NCBI RefSeq assembly: GCF_002959755.1
Contig: NZ_PPCW01000004.1
Coordinates: forward strand, 310,001-374,000
Length of the DNA stretch: 64,000 bases
Direction: 5' to 3'
Source: Veillonella sp. T11011-6
GTDB taxonomy: Bacteria; Bacillota; Negativicutes; Veillonellales; Veillonellaceae
Shown piece by piece: positions 36,010 to 45,800 of this stretch. Position 1 is the stretch's first letter. Each line of letters begins with the position of its first letter. The position numbers were made by a program, and so were the translations under genes. A model generated the notes under the pieces. It was not told where the DNA came from and made no database searches. It saw only the letters and a list, made by a program, of their open reading frames with translations.

Positions 36010-36531
36010 TTAACCATTAATATATAGATCAATGCGCGCCAAGTGTTCACTTTCAAGAACGGTATCGACGGTGGTTAAATCCATTTTATCTACAGAGCTA
36101 TTGTCTCGGCCAAATACGATAGGCCCTTTTAATTTCTTACCTTCTAGCAGCATCGGCAACCATTGACTGTCACCATCCCACATGTGCTCGTAGGGAATTT
36201 CATCTACTGTCAGCCAATGAGGCTCCATTTCGTCGGTTTCCTCTACATTACCTGTGAAAGTACGCAAAAAGTACACATAACCTACATGTGTTAAACTTTC
36301 ATCAAAAGGAAATTGAAAGTCAAAAGCCGCCACACATTCTAGATCTTCCGAGCGACCATGAAGGCCAGATTCCTCAAACAACTCACGGATGGCACAGTCT
36401 CGGAAGCTTTCACCAGCCTCGAGTTTACCACCAAACCCATTATATTTATCAGCCCCGAAACCGCGTTTTTTACGACCTAGCAATATACGATTTTGTTCAT
36501 CAATAGGAAATACAAGCGTCGTCGGTTTCAT
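36010..36531 (-). CDS. MutT/MTH1-type Nudix hydrolase
   Basis: It probably hydrolyses 8-oxo-dGTP or related oxidised nucleotides to monophosphates (173 aa). The full Nudix box GGKLEAGESFRDCAIRELFEESGL is split here as GGKLEAGESF then RELFEESGL (residues about 35-58). The pattern KYNGFGGKLE and the later WDGDSQWLPMLL resemble MTH1 more than E. coli MutT. Placement directly ahead of mutY supports a role in the GO system. Confidence 0.9.
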   Translation of the reverse strand: MKPTTLVFPIDEQNRILLGRKKRGFGADKYNGFGGKLEAGESFRDCAIRELFEESGLHGRSEDLECVAAFDFQFPFDESLTHVGYVYFLRTFTGNVEETDEMEPHWLTVDEIPYEHMWDGDSQWLPMLLEGKKLKGPIVFGRDNSSVDKMDLTTVDTVLESEHLARIDLYING

Positions 36532-36645
36532 AGAGCCTCCTTAATCATTTATATAATACCCTATTATTATACCATTATTTCATGTACGAATGGGCTAATT
36601 ATGGTATGATTAAGAGTATAGATTTTCTTACGAGGAAGGAGGCAC

Positions 36646-37422
36646 ATGATGAATAAACCACTACGATTTAACATCGCACTAGGGCGCACAAAGCCTGTTA
36701 ATATTCGCAACGAAGAAGTGCGCTGCCCCTTCTGTGATCGTTCAAAATTAACGGATATTCTAGATACATCAGGTCATATCATATGGCTCATGAACAAATA
36801 TCCTGTATTAGATAAAACATGGCCAACGGTTATTATTGAAACAGAAACGGACGAAGGCGAATTTTCTACATTATCTGCCGATGAAGCAGCTCGTATTCTC
36901 CAATTTGGCCTAGATAAATGGCGTGAAACACGGGAACGGAAAGAGTTCAAATCCGTACTCTTCTTCAAAAATCACGGATACATGTCTGGCGGTTCTATCC
37001 GTCATCCGCATAGCCAAATTATAGGTCTTGAGGATTACGATTACCACGAAGATATTACGGCCCAAAATATGGAAGGCTGGCTCTTGTACGAAGATCAAGA
37101 TGTACGCATTACCTTGTCCACGCAGCCTATCATTGGCTTCTTCGAGTACAATATACGCTTTAAACCAGATGCACCTGTACGCTCCGTAGCGCTAAGATTA
37201 CAACAAGTATTGCGTTATGTATTGCGCAGCATCGCCAATTATAGCCATTCCTATAACTATTTTGTATATAATCTTGAGGACGGCTACGACTATATCAAGG
37301 TTGTGGCCCGTTACGTAACAACACCACTCTATGTGGGCTATAAAATTCCTCAAACTTGCGATGAAGAGCGGGCTGCAAAAATCATCCAAGACATTGCGCC
37401 GTACTTCCACGCGTCAAAATAG
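36646..37422 (+). CDS. DUF4931 protein, GalT/HIT-like
   Basis: This 258-residue protein resembles the DUF4931 family, related to galactose-1-phosphate uridylyltransferases and HIT hydrolases. A CPFC zinc-like pair lies near residue 26, and FFKNHGYMSGGSIRHPHSQI (about 108-127) mirrors the GalT active-site HPHxQ, with Ser between His and Gln. No galactose genes are nearby. Two tandem ATGs (36646 and 36649) follow GGAGG; the second has the better spacing. Probably a nucleotidyl transferase or hydrolase of unknown substrate. Confidence 0.78.
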   Translation: MMNKPLRFNIALGRTKPVNIRNEEVRCPFCDRSKLTDILDTSGHIIWLMNKYPVLDKTWPTVIIETETDEGEFSTLSADEAARILQFGLDKWRETRERKEFKSVLFFKNHGYMSGGSIRHPHSQIIGLEDYDYHEDITAQNMEGWLLYEDQDVRITLSTQPIIGFFEYNIRFKPDAPVRSVALRLQQVLRYVLRSIANYSHSYNYFVYNLEDGYDYIKVVARYVTTPLYVGYKIPQTCDEERAAKIIQDIAPYFHASK

Positions 37423-37476
37423 TTTTACTCATGCATATTGTATCTAAATAATTTTGCTATATTTGAAAGGATGTTT

Positions 37477-38289
37477 ATGAAAGTATTTGCCATCGGCGAT
37501 CTCCATCTATCTGGCAATCCTCCGACGAAGCCGATGGATATTTTTGGTCCCCATTGGGATAATCACTGGAGCCGCATCAAAGAAGATTGGATGACCCGTG
37601 TAACAGACGAAGATATAGTCTTTCTTGTAGGTGACATGAGTTGGGCCCTTCGCCTCGATGAAGCGGCTTACGACTTACAAGAAATTGCATCCATGCCGGG
37701 CAAGAAATATATGATCCGCGGCAACCACGATTACTGGTGGGCCTCTGCCAACAAAATGCGAAACCTTATGGGTGATGCTATCACCTTCTTGCAAGGTCAC
37801 GGTACAGCACAGCTTATTCAAACAGAAGAAGGCCCTCGCATCATCGCCTTTGGTGGAACACGCGCCTACCTCTGCCCTGGAGACTCCCATTTCACACCAG
37901 AAACAGACCAATCCATTTACGACAGAGAACTAATGCGCACCGAAGCAGCGCTGCAAGAAATGGATAAAGCTGTAGAAACACTAATGAAATCATTCAACTC
38001 AGAAATACACGTGGATACTACAGACTCTAATAAAAACAATCCACCAACCATAGATATAGACAAGATACCAGTAACAAAAATCCTATTGTTACACTATCCT
38101 CCATTCAATGAGTCCAACACGCATTCTGGCTTTACGTATCTCATGGAGACATACAAGGTAGATACGTGTATCTTTGGACATTTACACGATCAAATATCAT
38201 TTAAACGTATTCCAAAGGAGTTTGGCGCCACAAAATTAGAGCTAGTATCTGCAGACTATCTAGACTTTAGACTAAAAGAAATTATGTAA
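37477..38289 (+). CDS. Cytoplasmic metallophosphoesterase
   Basis: This 270-residue calcineurin-like phosphoesterase starts at the ATG at 37477, 6 bases after AAAGG; the longer upstream reading lacks a site. The five metal motifs appear in order: AIGDLHLSG, LVGDMSW, IRGNHDYWW, LLHYPPF and FGHLHD. There is no membrane segment. A variable insertion (about residues 160-200, Asn/Asp/Thr-rich) precedes the fourth motif. Substrate unknown. A small gene follows 9 bases downstream. Confidence 0.88.
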   Translation: MKVFAIGDLHLSGNPPTKPMDIFGPHWDNHWSRIKEDWMTRVTDEDIVFLVGDMSWALRLDEAAYDLQEIASMPGKKYMIRGNHDYWWASANKMRNLMGDAITFLQGHGTAQLIQTEEGPRIIAFGGTRAYLCPGDSHFTPETDQSIYDRELMRTEAALQEMDKAVETLMKSFNSEIHVDTTDSNKNNPPTIDIDKIPVTKILLLHYPPFNESNTHSGFTYLMETYKVDTCIFGHLHDQISFKRIPKEFGATKLELVSADYLDFRLKEIM

Positions 38290-38298
38290 GGAGAGACC

Positions 38299-38529
38299 AT
38301 GAGTCGCATTCATAAAGAACATTTACAAGCGGGCTATATTTTTGGTGATACTGTTAACCAAGAATATATTTACTTGCCCTCTGGTGAGGTAGGCACCGAC
38401 CAGCCATTGGCAGTTCTGGAAACACCGACAAAGCGTGAGGATATCACCTTGGACGAAGCAGTCCACATGATTGACACCCTTACGTTAAAGCGTTGTAGCC
38501 ATCCTACACTAGGGAAAAAATCATTTTAA
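38299..38529 (+). CDS. Small hypothetical protein
   Basis: A 76-residue soluble protein, preceded by AAGGAGAGACC. Landmarks are GYIFGDTVNQEYIYLPSGEVG and a C-terminal helix (ITLDEAVHMIDTLTL). No family recognised. It is probably co-transcribed with the metallophosphoesterase and is followed by a clear terminator, so it is likely real. Confidence 0.7.
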   Translation: MSRIHKEHLQAGYIFGDTVNQEYIYLPSGEVGTDQPLAVLETPTKREDITLDEAVHMIDTLTLKRCSHPTLGKKSF

Positions 38530-38552
38530 TACTATAATGGCACGAACAAATT

Positions 38553-38579
38553 AAGCGGGTAGATATCTACCCGCTTTTT
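38553..38579 (+). terminator. Terminator of the metallophosphoesterase operon
   Basis: Perfect AAGCGGGTAGAT/ATCTACCCGCTT palindrome followed by TTT, 23 bases past the stop. Confidence 0.82.
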
Positions 38580-38618
38580 GTATAGATTTATACAGTTTTT
38601 AGATATTCCATAAAGGGA

Positions 38619-39599
38619 TTATCCCAAGAAACCACCATGGCCCATGCGAATACAATCCTCTTTTGTGATTTCATCGTCTGCGACAAGGCGTGGCAAGATT
38701 TCGTCAAAGGCAGTCGGTTTGCTGAATAATACACCGCCTGGAACGCCGAGGATTGGCGTACCATCTGCGCAATATGCGATACAAACCATGGAACCTGGCA
38801 ATACAGGCAAACCATAAGTCACTACGCGATCTGCATAACGTTTAATGGCTCCTGGTGTTAAATCGTCTGGGTCAACGCTCATGCCACCAGTACAGAAAAT
38901 AATATCAGCGCCAGCTTGTTTTACCTTGTCGATAGCCGCCACGATATCGTCTGTATTATCTGTTACGATTTCATGAGCTACTTTTTTTACACCGAATTCA
39001 ACACAACGTTCTTCAATGATTGGGGTGAAAGCATCTTTAATGCGGCCTTCAAATACTTCGGAACCTGTAGTAACGATACCCATTGTTTTGCGTACGAATG
39101 GTTTTACATTGAGTAAAGGATGACCATTAGCGATTTTCTTCGCATCCTCTACTTGTTGTTCCTCTAATAACAATGGAATACAACGCATGCCTGCTAATTT
39201 ATCGCCTGCTTTCACAGGTGTATTGTTAAATCTCGTTACTATGGTAAGCTCGCCAATACTATTAATAGCATGTAAGCGATCTACATCAACTTTAAAGAGG
39301 CCGTCTACGTCTGCAATGGCTTCGATTTTGCCTTGCGCCATAGGTCCGTCATGCATATTTTCGCCACCTGCCATATTGTACAAGGCGCGTGCCACATCCT
39401 CTTCGTGCAAGAACCCTTCATCTTCAGGTTCCATTACAAAGATATGCTCTTTACCAAGGTCTAATAATTTTGGAATATCCTCTTCCGTAATCACATGGCC
39501 ACGGCGGAACGGCGTATCTTTCACCTCACCGATGACGATACGTACTAAATCATGTATTAACGCATGCCCTACAGCATCTTGTGTTCTAATAGATTTCAT
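38619..39599 (-). CDS. MoeA-like molybdopterin-binding protein
   Basis: It has 326 aa from the ATG at 39599, which AAAGGGGAAAG precedes. The C-terminal half is a MoeA/MogA-type molybdopterin-binding domain with GIVTTGSEVFEGRI, IIFCTGGMSVDPDD and ILGVPGGVLFSKPTAFD. The N-terminal half is unlike full MoeA and has VKDTPFRRGHVITEEDIPKLLDLG instead. It is therefore a shorter relative, perhaps linked to a molybdenum or tungsten enzyme; no such enzyme is in this window. Single gene. Confidence 0.85.
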   Translation of the reverse strand: MKSIRTQDAVGHALIHDLVRIVIGEVKDTPFRRGHVITEEDIPKLLDLGKEHIFVMEPEDEGFLHEEDVARALYNMAGGENMHDGPMAQGKIEAIADVDGLFKVDVDRLHAINSIGELTIVTRFNNTPVKAGDKLAGMRCIPLLLEEQQVEDAKKIANGHPLLNVKPFVRKTMGIVTTGSEVFEGRIKDAFTPIIEERCVEFGVKKVAHEIVTDNTDDIVAAIDKVKQAGADIIFCTGGMSVDPDDLTPGAIKRYADRVVTYGLPVLPGSMVCIAYCADGTPILGVPGGVLFSKPTAFDEILPRLVADDEITKEDCIRMGHGGFLG

Positions 39600-39901
39600 T
39601 TCTTTCCCCTTTAACTCAAAAATCTTTCCCATATATGGAGTTCTAAATTCTACTCACATATTAATTTCTAAAGTCAGCTTAAGTGTTAAATTCTAAAGTC
39701 AGCTTAAGTGTTAAATTCTAAAATCTGCTCAAATGTTAAATTCTGAATTCTATACAATGTATGTTATAACAACAAAATGTATCTAATCCTATTATGAATA
39801 TCTTGCAAATTAGTATATAAATATCTTACGAATAAGACCTAAATAGTCTTATGTATTAATCATATAAAAATGGCTTTATATATGCTGTAACGCAAATCAC
39901 C
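39600..39901. other. Intergenic region with triple 25-bp repeat
   Basis: About 300 AT-rich bases upstream of the MoeA-like gene and downstream of crcB. Apart from the 39666-39740 repeats I see no gene and no clear terminator. Confidence 0.6.
39666..39740. repeat. Three tandem 25-bp repeats upstream of the MoeA-like gene
   Basis: Two identical units (39666-39690, 39691-39715) and a third with four or five changes (39716-39740), consensus containing CAGCTTAAGTGTTAAA. Each unit has an AGCTTAAGT core. They lie 67-141 bases upstream of the gene start. Confidence 0.92.
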
Positions 39902-40282
39902 TTAAATTGCACAGAGAATGCGCGCAAGTAGTATTCCAATCCAGCAAAGGATTAAGCCACCTACAACTTGTACAAAGCCATAGAATAAAGCTTGTACATA
40001 GGACTCAGACATCATTAGTTGTAGCATTTCAAAAGCAAAGGTAGAGAAGGTTGTAAATGCACCTAGCCCACCTACAACGAGGAAAAATCTCGCCAACTGC
40101 GGCAAATCTGGCTTTTGCATGTATAGACCTAGTACAAGGCCAATAATGAGGCAACCGATGAGGTTTACTACGACCGTTCCATACGGAAAGGAACTCACCT
40201 TTGTCATAACCCATTCACCAAGAGCCATACGACATAACGCTCCAACGGCTCCACCGAGGGCAACTGCAATGTATTTTTCCAT
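39902..40282 (-). CDS. crcB: Fluoride exporter CrcB/FluC
   Basis: A 126-residue, four-helix fluoride channel that works as an antiparallel dimer. TTGGAGGCAA-type spacing precedes the ATG. The hallmark GGLGAFTTFSTFAFE is present, together with VVVNLIGCLIIG. A single copy is visible, so it should act as a homodimer. I looked for a fluoride riboswitch in the upstream 150 bases and did not see its conserved core. Confidence 0.94.
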   Translation of the reverse strand: MEKYIAVALGGAVGALCRMALGEWVMTKVSSFPYGTVVVNLIGCLIIGLVLGLYMQKPDLPQLARFFLVVGGLGAFTTFSTFAFEMLQLMMSESYVQALFYGFVQVVGGLILCWIGILLARILCAI

Positions 40283-40434
40283 ATTGCCTCCACTACTTAC
40301 AGTACTATCCTACGATTTTCACAATACGTGTAATTATCTGAAATAACCGATAATTATCTAGTTTTCTATATTAGTCAATCACCAATAGTCTCAGTATACT
40401 ATATTTAGAGAGCAGGGAAAAGGAAGGAATCCCT

Positions 40435-40824
40435 ATGAAATCTGCATCGACACCTCTAACTGAGCTACGAATCAACACCTATGAAGATCCGGTCTTACAG
40501 CATCAGTATGTTTGTTTAGGCCATAAAATTGCCCATATTCGCATATCTCTAAATATGTCTCAATATGAGCTAGCACACCACGTGGGCATTAGCCGCAGTT
40601 ATTTGAGCAAGCTAGAATGTGGCACAGGTATATCTGGCATGTCCTTAGAGATTTTATTTAAAATCGCTGAAGCATTCCAAATTGACGCAGCACAACTCAT
40701 AAGGCTACGCATCGTAGATTATAAAAGCTGTAATGCACATCTTTCATCACACTACAAACGATTAGAATTTCTAAGTCATACACGTAACAATACACCAGCA
40801 AAAGCTGATTCAAAGCTAAGCTAA
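40435..40824 (+). CDS. XRE-family helix-turn-helix regulator
   Basis: A 129-residue DNA-binding protein preceded by AAGGAAGG. The HTH (about residues 30-85) reads KIAHIRISLNMSQYELAHHVGISRSYLSKLECG, then SLEILFKIAEAFQID, a standard Cro/C1-type fold. The short N- and C-terminal extensions show no sensor domain. It is divergent from crcB with 150 bases between; control of crcB is possible but not shown. Confidence 0.88.
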   Translation: MKSASTPLTELRINTYEDPVLQHQYVCLGHKIAHIRISLNMSQYELAHHVGISRSYLSKLECGTGISGMSLEILFKIAEAFQIDAAQLIRLRIVDYKSCNAHLSSHYKRLEFLSHTRNNTPAKADSKLS

Positions 40825-40918
40825 GTTAAATTAAATTAATTAAATACAGTAAACATCTACTACATAAAAAGCTCCGCCAATAGCGAAGCCTTTCATATAG
40901 CATGCCCAACAAAAGGCA

Positions 40919-41626
40919 TTATACTTCATTAAGTTTTTTATGTTGCACTTCTGCATTTGCCTTTTTGAAGATAAATGCATTATTAATGTGCTGACGCATA
41001 GCATTTTCTGCTGCCACTTCATCATGACGCTCAATAGCATCTACAATATGATCATGTTCATCGTCGCAATCATGCGTACGCACTGCATTGAAAGAGCTGA
41101 TGTACATATCGCGATTAACGCGTTCACGGAAGCTAGCAAGGTACTCTACAACGCGTTCATTACCAGAGTAATGAGCGATCATTGTATGGAATCGACTGTT
41201 TACTTCAACACGTTCTGTAGCATCTTCGATTTCATGCATTTCTTTGCAGATGTCACGCAATTCTTTAATTTGTTCGTCTGTAGCATGACGTGCACAAAGT
41301 CTTGCACCAAGGCCTTCCATTACTTCACGCACTTGATACAATGCAATGATTTCCTCTGGAGTATCGGACTTTACAGTAACGCCCTTCCAAGGAACGATCA
41401 CTACGAGGTTATCTTTAGCCAATTTACGGAATGCTTCACGCACAGGTGTTGCACTCACTTGCAATTGCTCTGCAATTTTTACTTCGTTAAGCTTTTCTTG
41501 TGGCATCAATTCGCCTGTTAAAATAGCTCTTTTTAATGTTAAATACACTTGTTCACTGAGAGGTAATCTTTCAATAGAGTCCACAGCGGACAATTTATAT
41601 TTATCTTTCGAATCTTGTTTTCCCAT
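40919..41626 (-). CDS. GntR-family regulator, FadR/FCD subfamily
   Basis: A 235-residue transcription regulator. The winged HTH (about 25-85) has LSEQVYLTLKRAILTGEL and VSATPVREAFRKLAKDNLV. The all-helical FCD effector domain follows with the metal-binding Asp/His pattern (NSRFHTMIAHYSGN and HDHIVDAIERHD). FCD regulators often sense organic acids such as lactate. The strand-divergent lipid kinase gene is unlikely to be a target. An almost perfect palindrome 67 bases upstream may be its own operator. Confidence 0.9.
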   Translation of the reverse strand: MGKQDSKDKYKLSAVDSIERLPLSEQVYLTLKRAILTGELMPQEKLNEVKIAEQLQVSATPVREAFRKLAKDNLVVIVPWKGVTVKSDTPEEIIALYQVREVMEGLGARLCARHATDEQIKELRDICKEMHEIEDATERVEVNSRFHTMIAHYSGNERVVEYLASFRERVNRDMYISSFNAVRTHDCDDEHDHIVDAIERHDEVAAENAMRQHINNAFIFKKANAEVQHKKLNEV

Positions 41627-41692
41627 TACTATCCCCTAATCTTGTGTCCCGTTATATCTTTCATACTTTCAAAGAACGGCTAAAATGAGTAT

Positions 41693-41712
41693 AATATATT
41701 GTACGATATATT
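41693..41712. promoter_or_regulatory. Candidate GntR operator
   Basis: AATATATTGTACGATATATT is a 20-bp near-perfect palindrome (one mismatched pair) centred on GTAC, between the divergent gntR-type and lipid kinase genes. FadR-subfamily sites often contain T-GT-AC-A cores. Confidence 0.5.
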
Positions 41713-41842
41713 TTATATTTTGAATAAATATGTCATATATGATTTAGTGCATATAATATAATTATAGAGCCCATATCTAAGACTGTCAATTTAACGATAG
41801 ATAATAGCTATATCTCATTTTTGAAAGTAAGGAAGTTATATC

Positions 41843-42790
41843 ATGAGCCGTTGTTTGGTAATCATAAACCCTGTATCGGGTGGCGGTGCGGCGCGCCGGT
41901 ATGCCCTCGATTTACAATGGAAATTGAGCACCTTATTCGAAACGATTGAGGTCAAATTCACCACCGGTGAAGGAGATGCTACACGTTTTGCAAAGGATGC
42001 TTGCGAACGCGGATTCGATGCTGTATTCTGCATGGGCGGTGATGGCACCGTAAATGAAACCGTAAATGGTATTGCCCAAGGTGGCTTCAAATCTACCTTT
42101 GGTTTTATACCAGTAGGTACTGTTAACGATATGTCTCGTGCCCTTGGCATTCATCAAAATCCAACACAAGCAATCAAACGCATTGATATCAATCAAACGC
42201 GTACCATTGATATCGGTCGTTGCAATGATAAATATTTCTGCAACAATATCGCAGCCGGTGTGATTCCAAAGGTAATCGAAGAGGTTACACCAAAGGAAAA
42301 AAGTATTTTAGGACCACTCGCCTACTTCTTGCGCGCAGGCCAAGCCTTGTTCACAACGAAAGACTACACATACCGCATCAAAACAGAGAACGACGATTTT
42401 ATTTGTAAATCCCCGCTCGTTCTTGCATTGCTTACCAATGTAGTGTCTAGCTTTGAACGCTTTATGCCGGAAGCCTCTGTAGACGACGGTTATATGCGTA
42501 TCATCATCTTCAAGGAATACTTCATCCTCGATATCCTCAGCGTATTACCACTTATCCTCAGTGGTGCCATCTATAACTCTCGTTATACAACATCATTAAC
42601 TGTGAAAAAAGCTCAAATTGAACTATTATCTGATATCGGTGATTTACCTACTAATATGGACGGCGATCAAGGTCCATCCATGCCGGTAGATATCGAAGTA
42701 TTGCCGCGTGTACTAAAAGTATTTGCACCAGCAAAACACAAAAAGAAAAAAGCTTTGAATTTGCCTAAATTACCGCATATCGACTTATAA
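41843..42790 (+). CDS. Diacylglycerol/lipid kinase family protein (YegS/DgkB-like)
   Basis: It phosphorylates diacylglycerol or a related lipid with ATP at the inner membrane (315 aa). GTAAGGAAG precedes the ATG. The DAGK catalytic motif FCMGGDGTVNETVNG (about residues 54-70) and NPVSGGGAARR near the N-terminus are diagnostic. PVGTVNDMSRALGI follows. The C-terminus is lysine-rich (KHKKKKALN). It may recycle diacylglycerol. Single gene, then a strong bidirectional terminator. Confidence 0.9.
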   Translation: MSRCLVIINPVSGGGAARRYALDLQWKLSTLFETIEVKFTTGEGDATRFAKDACERGFDAVFCMGGDGTVNETVNGIAQGGFKSTFGFIPVGTVNDMSRALGIHQNPTQAIKRIDINQTRTIDIGRCNDKYFCNNIAAGVIPKVIEEVTPKEKSILGPLAYFLRAGQALFTTKDYTYRIKTENDDFICKSPLVLALLTNVVSSFERFMPEASVDDGYMRIIIFKEYFILDILSVLPLILSGAIYNSRYTTSLTVKKAQIELLSDIGDLPTNMDGDQGPSMPVDIEVLPRVLKVFAPAKHKKKKALNLPKLPHIDL

Positions 42791-42842
42791 CATGTCGCTT
42801 ATAACTTGTAATAAATAATATAATAAAATACACAGTGAACAT

Positions 42843-42876
42843 AAAAGCTCTCTATCCGTGGATAGAGAGCTTTTTA
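42843..42876. terminator. Bidirectional terminator between lipid kinase and addA
   Basis: AAAAGCTCTCTATC-cgtg-GATAGAGAGCTTTTT between two convergent genes. Confidence 0.88.
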
Positions 42877-42882
42877 TATTAA

Positions 42883-45800
42883 TCAGTCTATAATGATGGC
42901 ATCATGCAAGCGGAAGCTATAGATATAGCATGCTTTTACCGGCATTCCTGTCAATCGTTGCAAGGCCTCTTTATAGAGGTCCATTTGGATTTTATAGCGC
43001 TTGATGAGATCTTCCCCAGATTTAACGCGGTCCGTCTTGTAATCTACAAGAACCCATTCGCCGTCCTCTTCAAAAGCGGTATCGATAATACCTTGAAGGA
43101 ATAGATTTTCTCCATCTTCAAGCGTATCGTATACCCGTTTCCCTTCAAAGAGCATACTAAATGGCAATTCTCGTTCGATACGCTTCGCGTTGATGAGACG
43201 TTTCCCAAGATTAGAACTGAAGAATTTATAAAGACTTGTATCACTTAATAAATTTCGTTCTTCCTCTGTGAAAGTCCCTTTCGTTACAAGTGCATCAAGT
43301 TCTTTTGTTAAAGAATCCTGCGTGTACTCGGTAAGAGGTAACCACTGCATAGCCTCATGCATTAAGGTACCCCATTGAGCCCCTGTTAACACATCCTCTT
43401 CGGACTGTAACGCCTGTGGTTTACGACCGAATACAGAATTCGCTAAATCATTGGATTGACCTAAAATCGCACCTGAAACAGCTCGTTGAGAGCCAGCCTC
43501 TACCATATCTACTGCTTCAGTAGGTGTATTAAGAGTATCAATTGTCCCTGCTTCTAGTTCTCGTTCTTGGAATCGTCGTTTTAATTCACTAACAGAGATT
43601 TTAGCAGTGCGACGTGTGGCATCGCTATACGGATAGGTATAGTTAAAGCGGTCTACTATTTCCTGCGGTAATTCTACAGAGTTAACAGCCTTTAACTCAC
43701 GCACCTTGTTGATAGTGGTTTCGTCGATATCTGCTTTGTAGTCTAGATCACCATAGAGGGAGCCATCGTGAATTTCAACCTTGATACGACATTTCTTGTC
43801 TGGTAAGTCAAAATAGGTGGGCCCTTCGTACTCAATAGCTACACGCAATGGATTGCCGCCGTCTAAATGACGAGCAAAGCCCATAATGAGCCACTCTAAA
43901 TATGTATTGGCTTGGGTAATAATATCTGTAGGTAGTTGTTGCCCCTCTACAGAGGCAGCATTTTTAATGAGCTCACCTAAGGTACTCAATCCGCCCTTAG
44001 AATTCTTAAAGCCTTTCACAAAGCCTGTCATAAACAGCTTATCTCGCGCCCGTGTTAAGGCTACATAGAGAATACGCTGTTCCTCGGCTTTCAGGGCCGC
44101 CTCTTTAACGTCTTTCACGTAGAACCACGGCATGGTTGGGAAGGATACTCGAATATCTGGGAAGTACCCCTTAAGACCAAGCCCTGCATTCTTATCGATG
44201 AGAAGTTCTGACCGAAGGTCCATCATATTGAATTTCTTTTGCATCCCAGATAGGAATACAACAGGGAACTCAAGACCCTTACTCTTGTGGATAGTCATGA
44301 TGCGCACTACATTGTCCGCTTCACTGACTACATTGGCAAGAGGCATATCTTGATTGCTATCACGCAAGCTTTCAACGAATCGCAAGAATCTAAATAGACC
44401 TCGGAATCCAGAGGCCTCATAGCCCTTGGCACGGTCATATAAGGCGAGCACATTCGCGCGGCGCACAAGACCATTCGGCATGGCCCCTACATAGTTTACG
44501 TAATCTTGGGATTCGTAAATATCCCACAATAAATCGGTCACACCGTGACGACGTGATAAGGTACGCCAACGCTCCATATGTCCAATAAAGGATAATAAGC
44601 GCTCATCTTGAGCCGCTTCTGCATAAGCAGGCATGAGAGACCACAAAGAGCCCTCACCAGATAAACGTAACGCACCTAGTTCATTTGCATCAAGCCCAAC
44701 TAGACCAGAGTGCAATACCGCTGCCATCGGCAAGTCTTGTTCAGGATTATCTATGATGGATAACAACGCTAGTAAGAGCTGAATTTCTTGGGCTTCAAAG
44801 TAACCATCCCGTTCATTTACTACCGCAGGGATGCCTGCTTGGCGCATGGCTTCTACGGCACGGGTGCCCCAGCCGGCCAAGGATCTACGCAAAATCGCAA
44901 AGTCTCGCCACTCGATTTGACGGAATGTGCCATCTGGATTTTGCACCTGCTTCTTAGCAGCGTGGATTTCCTTAATCTTTTGAATGATAAAATCTAGCTC
45001 TCGCTCGTTATTCTCAGGGTCATCCCCTTCGTCTTCGTCGCTTTCACTAGCACCGAGGGTATCCTTACTAACATCTAAGAGCTGCAATTCCACGTCGCCT
45101 CCAACCCAATCCTCAGGCGCATCCTCTACAATGCGGCCAGGAATGAGGGATTCAGCCTCAGTATAATTTAGCTCTGCCGCCTCTTCCGTCATGATTTGAT
45201 AGAACAAGAAATTCGTGGCAGCCAAGATATTTTCGTGAGATCGGAAGTTCTTCGCCAAATCGATACGGCGCTCTACCGCATCATTACCACCGTATGTGTT
45301 ATATTTCTCCATAAACAGAGAACTGTCCGCCATACGGAAGCTATAAATAGCCTGCTTCACGTCACCCACGTAGAAGCGATTATCGACGCGAGAAATCAAG
45401 TTGATAATCGTCTCTTGCACACCGTTTGTATCTTGGTATTCGTCGACCATGATTTCTTTGAAAGTATCTTGCAATTCCCTCGCTACGTCAGACGGCTGAG
45501 GATCATCCTCTGTGCCAGGCTCAACGAGAAGGGCTAAGCATAAATGCTCCAAGTCACTAAAATCCATAATGCCTTGCTCTTGCTTCATATCCCGATAGGC
45601 TTGGTGGAACGCAATGGTGAGCTCCACAAGACCTTCAATGATAGGATATTGAGCTTTGAACTGCTCTTGCAAGGTAGCTTCTGGCACTGTGAATACAGAA
45701 GCTTGCATGGCTTTTAGGTCATCCTTATTTTGAGCACCTAAGGATTTAAACTCAGCTACTAATATAGGGTCATAGGATTGAGCCTCTTTTGAACCCATGC

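Noticed and set aside
40283-40434. Fluoride riboswitch upstream of crcB
   Set aside because: The conserved GGNGAUGG and ACCGCC-type core is absent; only short AT-rich repeats are seen.
40940-41521. Plus-strand open frame opposite the GntR-type gene
   Set aside because: Shadow frame with Cys/Phe/His-rich translation; the minus-strand gene has clear HTH and FCD domains.
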